Shown piece after piece: positions 1 through 9,776 of a stretch of 64,000 nucleotides of DNA (position 1 is its first letter; every line of letters begins with the position of its first letter). The position numbers and the translations under genes are program-made. This DNA is from Gaertneriomyces semiglobifer. Taxonomy: Eukaryota; Chytridiomycota; Chytridiomycetes; Spizellomycetales; Spizellomycetaceae. The stretch spans positions 186,001-250,000 of the forward strand of contig JAHLKF010000027.1 of NCBI GenBank assembly GCA_025558075.1. The letters run 5' to 3'. Under the pieces are notes generated by a model that was given only the letters and a program-made list of their open reading frames with translations, was not told where the DNA came from and did not search any database.

Positions 1-37
1 TGCCTTTTCAAAGTACGCGAAGGTGATGCCTCTAGCA

Positions 38-330
38 TCAGTCGTCATCTGCGGGCTCAGTTGTAGCATCCGAGTCAAAGCCCGCTTCTTCATTAGTTGC
101 AGTTAACAACGTATCGTTGTCTGGTTCTCGCTTCAATTTGGGCACTTCATCAGTGGTTGCATCAGAGTCAACGCCTGACTCTTCGTTGGTGGCAGTGAAC
201 AACGTATCGGCGCCTGTTTCTCGTTTCACTTCGCGCATCTCATCAGTGGTCGCATCAGAGTCAAAAGCAGCCTGTCCGTTAGCTGATGTAAACACCTGAT
301 CGGTATTGGGTTCCATTTTCACTTTGACGG
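38..330 (-). repeat. Three tandem 93-bp coding repeats in the phosphoesterase tail
   Basis: The C-terminal end of the phosphoesterase gene consists of three 31-codon units. Each carries (V/L)K(M/R)E, then D(T/Q)(V/L)(F/L)T(S/A), then (F/V)DSDATT. The units differ at several positions, so this is an old rather than very recent duplication. It extends the acidic tail and multiplies the lysine motif. Confidence 0.75.
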
Positions 331-1375
331 TATCGGCGGCGGTTGAAGCATGTTTGACCAGTGTGGGATGCATATTCACATTTGAATTGTGCCTTTTAGC
401 CTCCTGGGATGAGTCCTCGTCAAGATCTGGAAACTCCCTCTTCATAGTCCATTCGACTTTGAGGCCACCTTCGCTTTTGATGCTCCGCTTTTCTTGTTTG
501 ATCCAATGCCCTTGCTCGTCAATATCTGCACCCGCATCGCGCCCAATTTCAAACATGGTCCTGCCAGAAAATATTGATAGTGGGGCGGTTTCGAGGATAT
601 CTGGTACACCTGATGCCCGGGCATGTTCATCTTTCTTCTTAATTAGTAGCCAAGCCCCGCCACCCTGCATTGATGCAGTGACAAACTCAGAGTCTTCCAT
701 ACTGCCTGGCGACGGGGACGCTGTGAGTCTTCCCGTCCCTACCCGTTTTGACCGTTTCCGACCTGACGGGCCACCTTTATTCAACGTTCCAGACATTTTA
801 AAGAATGTAAAATCTCCACGAAGCTTTTGTCCGAAGAAGCGAATGGTTACATGTCCCCTGGCTAGTCCACGCTCGAGCCTCTCTTGCTCCCCTCGACCGA
901 CAGATTCTTCGTCAGCATTGGAATCGCTAGTGGATTCTTCTTCCACCTTCTTCCGGGGAACGCTGTACGTACCCATGTCCCAGACCATTACTGTGCCGGC
1001 ACCATAAGAATCGCGCGGGATAGTTCCTTCATAAGTAGCGTACTTGGGTCCAGAACGTCAGGCTGTGCGTAGGCGTTGCAGAAGCGACAGTTATGGCCTT
1101 ACCGACAGCTCATGGTCTGTCGTCTCTTGTGCCAAGCGCCTTTCCCCTGGAATAAAGCTGGGTCCTTTCGGAACTGCCCAGCTTCTGAGAACATCCTCTG
1201 CTCCTCCTCCCTCCTCCTTGACTTTAGGTGGTGCACGCCGGCGGACTCTTAATCGCAAGTCCCAGTGATGTTTGGTCGCAGCATGTTCTTGTATGACGTA
1301 AAAGCATGGTTTGCAAAGAAGCTGAGAAACCGTTTCGTCCGTAACCCTCGGTGTGTCCGGCTCCGCACTCATCAT
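38..1375 (-). CDS. Stand-alone LigD-type 3'-phosphoesterase domain protein with acidic repeat tail
   Basis: Two exons (1375-1103, 1042-38) joined by a 60 bp GTAAGG...AAG intron give 425 codons before the stop. Residues about 15-115 match the phosphoesterase (PE) domain of bacterial LigD. Seen: VIQEHAATKHHWDLRL, which carries the His/His/Asp/Arg metal-site set; SWAVPKGPS; and, only after splicing, DHELS-YATYEGTIP and YGAGTVMVWD. In LigD this domain trims 3'-phosphate and 3'-ribonucleotide ends during end joining. No ligase or polymerase domain is present, so this is a free-standing PE protein. The remaining ~300 residues are low-complexity and acidic, with three 31-residue repeats and many psi-K-x-E motifs. 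The fold is confident from motifs; the cellular role is inferred. Confidence 0.82.
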
Positions 1376-1565
1376 GGCCTGTTAATGTTAGCAGTTCAAG
1401 GAACAGTTCGTCGCGGTCGTGTCGTGCCTAAGGACAGGACTTTGGACAGACCCACAAACGCAATGACGAGTTAACGGAGAAGGAAATGCTGAATTAGGTT
1501 ACAATATTGCATTAACGTGAAGAAAATGATGAACCAATTAGGACATGGAAATTGTTCCCATGAAT

Positions 1566-2132
1566 TTAGAAATTCAAACCACGGCTCTTTTTCTCACTGC
1601 TAAACTGCTGGTCACCAAGCAGGCCGCCCATCGCAGATCGAACGACCTTGAATCTTGCGCGGGCCCTCTGAAGCATGGCCATCGGATCGTTTCCATCCCC
1701 TCCAATGTCTTCTGCATCTCCCGCCTCAGCTTCAGTGTACATGTTGGACATTGGAAAAGATGCGGCAATGCTCTGTAGGGCGGTTAATGACTTGCGCTGA
1801 CTGAAAGAGAGCTAAATGAACAAAGATCAACCCGTAAGAAAATCTCATCTACAGGCCATACCGGTCAGACAATGCAATCAATCCTTTGTCGGCTGCCTTT
1901 AGCCAACTTTCGGCCAAGCCGGAGTAATAGCCTGCCTCTAATGCCAAGTTGAACCCATGCTCTACCCCGGCTAAGCGCCCTTCCAAATGACCAGACTGTA
2001 TTCCGTCCCGTAATCCATCTTCATGGCCTAATTCCTCAAACCTTCAGTAACGAAGATCAATAAGCGAGCGAACAAAGGAGATAATCTACACGGTATGCAT
2101 TACATCGTCTCCAAATGTATCAAATCATCCAT
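1566..2132 (-). CDS. LTO1: LTO1/ORAOV1-like protein (Yae1-Lto1 family)
   Basis: Three exons (2132-2104, 2041-1862, 1800-1566) give 147 aa. Exon 2 carries the Yae1/Lto1 glycine-repeat helix (EDGLRDGIQSGHLEGRLAGV, then GFNLALEAGYYSG). Exon 3 has a C-terminal region like ORAOV1, ending GLNF where the human protein ends GLSF. In yeast and human, Lto1 with Yae1 is an adaptor that brings the cytosolic Fe-S machinery to the ABC protein Rli1/ABCE1, needed for ribosome biogenesis. The start MDDLIHLET resembles Lto1 N-termini. Exon 1 lies wholly inside the 3' coding end of the neighbouring enolase-phosphatase gene and in the same frame, so an independent start is an inference. Confidence 0.75.
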
Positions 2133-3104
2133 GTTGAACGCTCCCTGACGATATGTCAAAGTGATATCGGATGGCCGCTCAAAAATTTCAGAAAAGGTTT
2201 TCACAACTGCCACAGGCCTCTCGTTCACCATAGCGGTAGCTGCCGAGGGAGACGGTGGGAGCGGTGCATTTCCTGGACGAGAAGCAATGACAACGAGGAA
2301 CTTGGCCTCGATTGCTGCTGCAATTTCTGATTTGGGGTTCAGTCTAAGGTGTTGGTGCGAAAACGTGAAATTCTCGCACAAACCTTTAATATTGTCGCTG
2401 ACGAAGATGATCCGTTCCGGCGCTTTACCAATCTTTTTAGCAATTCGACTGTAGCTTGCCTTTTCCACCTTCATACCAATGCTAGTGTCAAAGTGTCCGC
2501 TGAAGAACGGCAAAAGGTCGCCCTCCTCACTCCATCCAAACAACAACTTTTGTGCTTCCACGCTTCCAGAGGAGTAGATATAGATATCGACGCCTGCTTT
2601 CTTCCATCTGTTCAACGCAGGCACAACATCTTTGTATAATGCCCCTTTCACTTCCCCATTCTCATACGCAGTCCTCCACATGTACCCCTGCAAGCTTTTC
2701 AATGGTCCGATCTTGCGATCCTGGTCCATCTGCCACAGCACGTTGGCAATTACGGATGCCTGAACTGCGCCGACAGCAGGGTGCTTGCCGTCAAGGATCG
2801 CGGGGGCATCAAGACCGGCGTCAATATCAGTCATTGCTTGATCCCTGAGCGCTGCAACTTTCTCCTGAAGAACAGGTGACGCCCAATGTGCCTCCAAAAA
2901 TTGCTGAACATTGTTGCGAATATAAGGGAAAAGGATGTCATGGACAAAAGTGATCGGGGTTGTGGTGCCTTCAATATCGAGCACGACCGCCTCGTATGGC
3001 AGACCTACCAGGAGCTTAACAGTAAATGACCATTTTCCACGTAGGTGTTATATTGCTACACGCACTCGGTGCCTACCGTCCTGCCCTATTTCTCCGTTTT
3101 CCAT
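2100..3104 (-). CDS. UTR4: Enolase-phosphatase E1 (methionine salvage)
   Basis: HAD-type enolase-phosphatase, the methionine-salvage step turning 2,3-diketo-5-methylthiopentyl-1-phosphate into acireductone. Seen: DIEGTTTPITFV (nucleophile Asp motif), YSSGSVEAQKLLFG, and FVSDN with the loop Asp. Proposed exons: 3104-3077 (MENGEIGQD), 3004-2384, 2326-2100. The first 72 bp intron supplies an ATG absent from the main exon. The second, 57 bp, is a multiple of three and has no stop, so reading through adds 19 residues; splicing restores the family sequence SDNIKEIAAAIEAKF. The family normally ends near TFSEIF. Here the frame continues about 24 more codons into LTO1 exon 1 before TAA. Confidence 0.85.
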
Positions 3105-3242
3105 CGTTGGGTGTTCTTGATGATGCCTTGTCCGAACATTCACAAAAAAAAGTGCAGCGGAATCTTAACGCGCCAACCGTAGTTGTGGGATTTTTAGTTA
3201 ACGGCGTTGAGGCTGCAAAGGGCTGTCGGGGAAAGTCTTGCC

Positions 3243-4130
3243 ATGCAACCAGTCGCCACTGCGGGCGCATTGCCGGCAGAGAGTGGTTTGGTGCAATGGG
3301 CCTTCAACGTTGCCCAATGGGAACCGTCGGAGGAACAATTCAAAGGGCTTCTGGAGTTACTGCCAGCTGAGGAGCAAGCCAGGATTCGGCGATTCCATTT
3401 TCTTGTTGATGCAAAACGCTCTTGCATAGGCCAAATCCTTGCGAGACTTGCTCTGAACCGTTTCCTGCCGGATATACAACTGAAAGACCTGGACATTCGC
3501 CGAACTGAACATGGGAAACCCTATCTGGTATATCTAATTTCTTTCTCACGCAAGATTCCTACGAGTGCCTAATGGATGTTCATAAAGGCCTCAACTCACA
3601 AGGTGCAACCATTGTTCAATATCTCACATCATGGCGATTGGGTTGTAGTCGTTGCTGCAAATGTTTCCGCCCTTGGAGTGGATGTTTCACGGGCGGAACT
3701 TCCTGCAAACGAAACTGTAGCCCAGTTCTTCGACATGTTTAAGTCGTACTTCACTGAAAAAGAATGGGAGTATATACAAAGTGGATCACCCGTTGGTGTC
3801 GGCAGAGACCTTGATCGCCTCCACCGATTCCACCAGCTCTGGTGTCTAAAGGAGAGCTACGTCAAAAGTATTGGAATCGGACTTGGACTGGACTTGCTTA
3901 GACTAAGCTTCGATCTGGGTCAGGCGATAGGTTCGGAAATCCGGCATGCCGTCAAGTATGATGTGTCCCTCCAGCTGGATGGTAACCTCGTTGATGAGGT
4001 CAGTTTCCAACTTTCTTACCTGGATAGCACCCATCCAGTTGCTGTTTGTTATGTACCGTCGGCGAAGATGCATGAAGGTGGCTTCCAAGTTCTTGAATGG
4101 TCAAACATCCAACGTTTGGTGTGGTCGTAA
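3243..4130 (+). CDS. 4'-phosphopantetheinyl transferase (AASDHPPT/Lys5-like)
   Basis: Two exons (3243-3527, 3588-4130) encode about 275 aa. PPTase motifs are clear: FNISHHGDWVVV (CoA-binding W/S-H motif), GVDV (Mg2+ Asp) and WCLKESYVKSIGIGL (the W-x-x-K-E-x-x-x-K signature). These enzymes move the 4'-phosphopantetheine arm from CoA to a serine of carrier proteins; in fungi they serve alpha-aminoadipate reductase (lysine synthesis), cytosolic fatty-acid synthase and NRPS/PKS. The ATG at 3243 is preferred over upstream non-ATG codons. It is divergent from UTR4 with about 140 bp between starts. Substrate range cannot be told from sequence. Confidence 0.88.
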
Positions 4131-4658
4131 GCTATTAGGAACCACTCCTTTGTGGCCGTTGACCTGAAATAGCGCAAGCAGCAGAACTTCGATGAATGGC
4201 CGCTACTGGCCAGTGCCCTACTGCGACCACTCTGCTTACGACTGCTTTTCCTTTGGGGCACGATGCGAAAGGTCGTCGGAAACGTGTGAGGAGCGATTTG
4301 ATACCACATGATGGAGACCTTTTGTGGGGCTAAATCTGAAGTTGCACTTTCTGCCCTAAACTTGAGATCCACCGGATTCTGGTAAAAGCTCGGAGTGACA
4401 CAATCAAGGTTTGTGCGTTTAACACCGAACCGGGATAAGCTTTCTGTACGGTGATAACCAAATAGGGTAGTACATATGTGAACCTGCTGCGAGATGAATA
4501 TACTCCCGCAGTCATCAGATTGTCTGGGATCAAAAGTAACCTTTCAATTACCATTAAGGTATATTCCTTCAGTTATGCGCCGAGCGCAATCTCGTACTTG
4601 ACATTTTTAAGTTTCGCGTTCCAACTTGCAAACGCCGCGGTAAGCGGGTTACCTGATC

Positions 4659-5089
4659 ATGACAGAACAATCTGCTATATCGCACGCAAGCTCAAAGGCA
4701 TCAAATACACCCGTCTTCGGCTCTGAACCAGATTCCACGGAACTCCAGACACTGTCAACCCCGCTCCAAACCCTCATCTCCACTTCCATCCAGGAGCTTG
4801 ACATTCAAGTCGTCTCACTGCACCAACTGCAGTCAGAGCTCTATCATGAAGTTGAACGCCTCTCTGCCGGTAACGCTACTCTGGACGGGTTGTTGAACGT
4901 CGCGTTGTTCTCTAAAATGGTTTTCCTGCAGAACTTCAACTTTTCCTATCGGCGTGCGACCCGCCGGACTTGACGCCAGCTTATGCGCGTCTATCCAATT
5001 TACGCAAACAGTTGCTGAACATTCAGACGACGTTGAAGGTTGTTGCGGATCGGATGGAGAGGTTATTGGTTGAGGCTGCCAAATCCTGA
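4659..5089 (+). CDS. Snapin-like BLOC-1 subunit, coiled coil
   Basis: Two exons (4659-4869, 4932-5089; 62 bp intron) give 122 aa. After a Ser/Thr-rich start, residues ~40-120 form a continuous amphipathic helix (SIQELDIQVVSLHQLQSEL, then YARLSNLRKQLLNIQTTLKV). Spacing and heptad pattern match Snapin/SNAPIN, a subunit of BLOC-1 and BORC that acts in endosome and lysosome traffic. Only the spliced form gives the family-like LSAELQLFL transition; the unspliced frame stops early. Coiled coils diverge fast, so the family call is likely rather than certain. Confidence 0.62.
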
Positions 5090-5977
5090 AAACTGAAGAA
5101 AGGCGAGAGCAGCGGATGCCCTATCATGTACATATGCATTCCATTTGTAAATACGACGGAGGTTAATAATCAAAACCGCAAATGTGGCCAGCAGTCCTCT
5201 AGATCCCAGCTCAATGAGAATTCGGGATAGGCTATACATGAAGGCGCTAGATGTGAGCGCACTTATAAGCGATGAACAGGAACCAACGAGCGGCCGACTG
5301 AATGTTCGGTCACGGCATACGCTCAAGAATCGGTACGCAATAATGGAAGGGATCCCACGCTACTCAAGCAATAGATAGATGCTCCTAGTCATTTCGATCC
5401 TTGGTCATGATCAACGGAATCGCTGTCTCCAGACAGATCCTTAAACGGCGAACCGGCGGACCACCAGTCCATGGGCTTAAATATATACGAGTATGGTCAG
5501 ATGGTAACAACCCCCGACATCGCTCCGGCAACAAACTAGGCGCGGCGGCAACCGAATTGCCTATCGACCATGCCAGACCAGGTGGTTTTGATTTGCCAAG
5601 TGCAATAACTGCAGTTGCTGCCCGTCCAGTGGTCACTCGCCCCATTAGGCGTCGGTTTACTCACTCGCGTCTGAAAATGTTAGTACCAGTTGTGCCACGC
5701 TTGCTACGGGCTATTTACGACGATCAGTGCCCGAGAGCTGCGTTTGCGAGGTAAGTCGAGTGCAGAACACTGGTCGCCCGAGACTGAAGGTCGAGGGCTA
5801 TTGTACACTGCACGAGACCACCAAGCAGTAGCTCGAGGGCTCTGATTGTCGTAAATAGCCCGTGGGAAATTAGCCGGGTATACATCAGCAGACTCGTAAA
5901 GGTTCGTACGCCAAAGTTGGCTCACCAATTCCTTGAACGTTCATTATATGGAGAACTAAATTTCGCTTCTCCCAGAA
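5090..5977. other. Gene-poor stretch at the left edge of the accessory island
   Basis: No convincing exon is seen. Open frames on both strands lack recognisable domains and compete with each other. The only clear structure is the inverted repeat at 5706-5863. Confidence 0.5.
5706..5863. repeat. Imperfect inverted repeat, arms ~37 bp
   Basis: The left arm (5706-5742) begins acgggctatttacgac. The right arm (about 5827-5863) has the same sequence on the opposite strand with a few mismatches further in. The ~85 bp between also holds weaker internal inverted matches (gtcgagtgcag against ctgcacgag), so the whole 158 bp could fold into one long hairpin. Size and shape suit a MITE-like element or a hairpin RNA source. 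No target-site duplication was recognised. Confidence 0.6.
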
Positions 5978-6655
5978 CTAATATCGGTTTGACACGCCTC
6001 CGCCGTTTTGCTTCGTCGCTTCCTCCAGATTTTTTTGGTACATATCTTCGAATGCCTTTGCAGCTGCCTCATCATCATCATCGTCTTCACCAGCCAGTCC
6101 ATGTGGCTGCCCTGTTGTATAACGCTCCACATTAATTTCAAAATTACTCAAATCTTCCGGTGAAACGGGTGGACTGGCGGTAGGCATACTCTTCCTCGCA
6201 CTTTCGATAAGATACCCCAACCATGTTTCGACGTCGGAAAGGTTGGTCAGTGGATCAGACGTAAAAATTTTTCCAGCGTTATCCACACGAACAAATTCCC
6301 AGATGGCGGAATCAGTAATGAATCCGTAAACAGTTGAATCAACGGACGGGTTGATAACCATATGAAGCATTCCACAATACCCAACAATCTGCCAGATCGG
6401 ACGCTCAGCACCAACCACCTTATTAGCTTCGCCTGCAAGGAGCAAAGTATGAAGAGAATCCAAAGCGACATCGGTTGGCGAGTACCCTAACAAATACTCT
6501 CCTCGACCATGGAGCTTTTCGCCACCGCTTTTGAAAGACACTGAAATTTCACTCCAGCAGGACATCTTTTGATCGATAGAAGGTCGATCTTTATCAATGT
6601 GACTCAACACATCCAACAGTATCAAGTCAATCATTGTGCGCGTGCTATTCTTCAT
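5978..6655 (-). CDS. Orphan protein with PD-(D/E)XK nuclease-like domain
   Basis: Single open exon of 225 aa from the ATG at 6655. A region around residues 45-145 follows the order of the restriction-endonuclease-like fold seen in many fungal and oomycete accessory proteins: RTMIDLILLDVL helix, GRGEYLLGY at the acidic position, a core strand ending LLLAGEANK, IWQIVGYCGML helix with Gln, then VYGFITDSAIWEFVRVD. The expected E-x-K reads E-A-N-K, so the lysine is shifted or lost, and the usual Asp before Tyr is Glu. The tail is acidic (DDDDDE). The fold is inferred from pattern only; it may be inactive or noncatalytic. Confidence 0.45.
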   Translation of the reverse strand: MKNSTRTMIDLILLDVLSHIDKDRPSIDQKMSCWSEISVSFKSGGEKLHGRGEYLLGYSPTDVALDSLHTLLLAGEANKVVGAERPIWQIVGYCGMLHMVINPSVDSTVYGFITDSAIWEFVRVDNAGKIFTSDPLTNLSDVETWLGYLIESARKSMPTASPPVSPEDLSNFEINVERYTTGQPHGLAGEDDDDDEAAAKAFEDMYQKNLEEATKQNGGGVSNRY

Positions 6656-8072
6656 TGGGTTCGCCACCAGTGATCATCGATCGATCTTCATGAGGCCACG
6701 CTCTGAGAACAATCAGGCAACCGAACCAGTTCTCTCGCGCGCCAGAATGCCATTAATGTGAATTTGAAAAGTACCATACTAAGCCAGTTGCTCGGTTCCA
6801 GTCTCTTCCGTCCCGAAGTTCGGGCAAAGCCCAGGTTTGACATCCACCCTCCGAATATTACATGTAAAGGTAACTAACTCCACAGCACGCGTCAGCCCCT
6901 ATACCTAATAGCTCCAATAAATTAAAAAGGGCAGCCAACGAACGCCCTGTCACACGCTTCTTTCTTCTCTGTTCAGACGAGAAAGAGGATTTGGCCTTCT
7001 CATGGTAAGCTATTGCAGTCGCTACTTCCCGTTGTTATATTCAGACATTGTGTGTAATTTTACTTTATCATCTTCCTATCAGGTCAACCTCCCTACCCTT
7101 GCTAGGCTATGATTTAAAGGCTTGGAGGGTGAAGGAGGGAGAGTTGCTGTGCGACATCCCGCGCCGTGCGCTTTTACAGACCTTGGTCTGTTGGCTCCCG
7201 TGGCGTGATCTAGTTCTGGGGACCACATCGGACCTTTGCGACCGTATAGTCTCCATGGATGGGGCTCCATCTCAGACAGAACAAACTCCAATCATCTGTG
7301 ATTTGCATGCACAGCAACTCAGAACCAATGCAGCCTCATTCCTCTCATCTGAGCCCTCTCATCGATGAGTTAATGACCCTGTATTGCGGGAAGATGACTT
7401 GGACATGCGTTCTGGTACAGTTGTGAGCCCAGCACAGCACTCATATGGATGAATCGGCAGAAATGTGCGGGTGAGTTTGAAAACCAAACTGAAATATAGC
7501 ACCTATACTAGTTCCTCTGCTGCTCCTTTTACCTATAACTTAATAATAAGGATGCTATATCATAATAGATGACAGAGAAGTCATCATGGTGTGTAGTGCG
7601 TACTTGCAGTAACCCCCAGCCTCTATGATCGCTCGCTCTCAGGATCTTGAGCTTTAAATTTTCCAACGGTTTACCGAGATAGCCCTCTGTGCGCGGATAC
7701 CGGGTATTAGGCCACATGCGTTAAGGCGTGTACGGCAAACGTTATCACAAGCGTAACCTCAGGTAGCGCCGTTGCTCCGTCTGCGACGTGCGATGCATCC
7801 TGCAAAGTGGTTGTGCCGCATATGGGTAGTTTGCGGGCGATATTGTTTTGCGCCGGTCACGGGCCGCAGTTCTGGCTTTCTCCCGGCTAAGGCTCTTCGA
7901 AAACCATCTCGATCTTGTGCAAGGTTTTCTGAGGTACACGAACGCGCGGGTGAGAAATACATCAGAAAGCACGCGCCATCGTACTGTATACCAACCTTCA
8001 CTCTAAGTAGCGTAGATATGCCAATCTCCAATTCTGCAATATTGTCTGCCTGGCTGGGCATCATGAACTTCT
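6656..8072. other. Intergenic stretch, no supported gene
   Basis: Only short, mutually overlapping frames without recognisable motifs are seen on either strand. I see no RNA gene or clear repeat. Confidence 0.5.
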
Positions 8073-9600
8073 TCAATTCACAGAAGCAGTAAATTCCGGG
8101 TGCACGCCATTTGAGCCCATATACATAAAAATCAAATCCTGACCTCGAGGAAGCAATATTAATTTCCTCTTGAACGAATCCATAACAAACCTGTCAATCA
8201 CAGCTACCATGTGCCATAGTCCCCAATACAAACAATTTCCGAATTGATTGTTCCTGCACTCCAAGCATTTTCCGGGCCTCCGCGTAAATAACTTCAAGCA
8301 GACACTCCGCCAAATCAGTCTTGTCCGATCGAAACTTTGCTCCCCCTAAAACAGGGGCTGGGAGGCCACCAGCTCGAAGATGTATTAGGGCCTCCATGGA
8401 CGCACTCGTGCTGTCCAGTGTTAATCGTATGTCGCATTTTTGTCCCGGCGAGTGGGAGTCGGACGGGGACCGGGCAATATTTCGGGCATATATACTTCCA
8501 AGTGACTGGAGCTCGCCGGCCTCACAGCGCCATTTTGGATCTTTCAATGACAAAATCCGCTTGACTAGGAATGCGGAAGTAGCTGCGTCAGCGTCTACTT
8601 CAGATGCTGATGATTGTTCTAGCTCAGTTACATTGCGGCAGAATTCAGTCACAATCCTCCTTGAAATGAAAAGTCAACACGCTGACCCATGGTTAAAAGT
8701 GAAGCACGAAAGAAACCTTATTTTGTTATACTGCGTTGTGCCCCGAATTAATTCCAGGTCATCGATGAGGTTTTCGACGTCACCACCGTCCCATGATGCG
8801 ACCTTCTCTTGAACTGCATCCATAAGGGATGCAAGATCATTAACCTCCGCGGCATCTAGGTGTTCTAGAGCGACTTCTTTTTCAAAGTCTCTGTGCATTT
8901 CTGCGACTTCCTCCGGAGTGAACACTTCTGAGGCTCTCGGTCAGTACGCGTAATATCCAGGGTGTGCGGGTAACCAACGAGTAACTTACTTTCCAGTTCT
9001 TGGTCCCCGCCATGACTGACATTAATGATCCCATGCCACAACAGGGAGAATGGCTGCTGCTTTGCAGGTATTTTTGATCTAATCTGGCGGACGGCCGCAC
9101 CCACATCTTTACCGCTGGACAAAATCCCATACGACTCCGTGGCCGGGGAGGCGTGGGCACAGCTGCATTCGGCTCGACAGCCTCTTCATTACCATCGCTG
9201 CTTGCAGGAACTTCCTTCAACCAACCGCTTATCTATAAAGGATTATGTTTGAGTTGGGATACCGTTATAAACATTGATCAAATTGCTGCTACCATATTGT
9301 TGACTTGGTCAGGATCCTGCGTGAGGCGGGCTGGTTGTGTTTCGGTGTTGCCTTCGTCGGATGCTTCCGGGTCAGTGATGGAGAACAGGGATTCGCCTTC
9401 CTCATCGCTGTCCCCCGCCTTCTCTTGAAGGGACTCCTTGGTAAGTTCAGTTACTCTTCTCTGCTGTGCTTCCAGTGCCATCGCTAGCCCCATGGCCGCC
9501 TGGCTTTCGCGCCGTGCAGACGACTCTAGAATGCCCCTGAACTCGTCAGATTCGAAGAAGCTTTTGAGCAGCTCGTAATCACGCCCTTTCTTCCCCTGTA
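8073..9600 (-). CDS. Unknown multi-exon protein in the accessory island
   Basis: At least four exon-like blocks share one strand: about 9599-9300 (starting GKKGRDYELLKSFF), 9190-8990 (SYGILSSGKDVGAAVRQIRS), 8930-8715 (FTPEEVAEMHRDFEKEVA) and 8660-8073 (TEFCRNVTELEQSS to the end). Plausible GT-AG signals lie between them, including one near 8715/8670. The last block has GQKCDIRL followed by an E-rich strand and LLEVIYAEARKML, reminiscent of PD-(D/E)XK-type accessory proteins, but the match is weak. I do not recognise the gene. Start, exact joins and function are open, and it may belong with the frames at 9770-10693. Confidence 0.35.
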
Positions 9601-9668
9601 TTGATGACGGAACAAACGTTTAGTGACTCGTAATCAATTACCGCTACTCTTCATGCCACGGATGCCAG

Positions 9669-9776
9669 ACCCAGCGCTCTTCCAGGCAGCGTTCCAGGTT
9701 ATCTCCATCCGCCGCCTGCTAGACCCAACCCTTTTCCAGGCAGCATTCCAGGTTATCTCCGTCCGCTGCCTCAAGT
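9669..9776 (-). repeat. Two tandem copies of a 54-bp unit
   Basis: Two adjacent units share ttccaggcagc(g/a)ttccaggttatctcc and surrounding bases. On the minus strand both are in the same frame and would encode a repeated ITWNAAWK motif (18 codons per unit). The period being a multiple of three suggests the unit was coding when it duplicated. Confidence 0.7.

Noticed and set aside
3207..3242. Upstream TTG start for the phosphopantetheinyl transferase
   Set aside because: A good ATG lies at 3243 and the extra residues match nothing in the family.
5063..5326. Minus-strand frame with a hydrophobic stretch
   Set aside because: Overlaps the end of the Snapin-like gene, no start context or homology recognised.
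5401..5754. 117-codon plus-strand frame near the inverted repeat
   Set aside because: Competes with an equally long antisense frame, covers one arm of the hairpin, no recognisable motif.
9669..9776. CRISPR-like array
   Set aside because: Two adjacent 54-bp copies without spacers; it is a plain tandem duplication in a eukaryotic genome.
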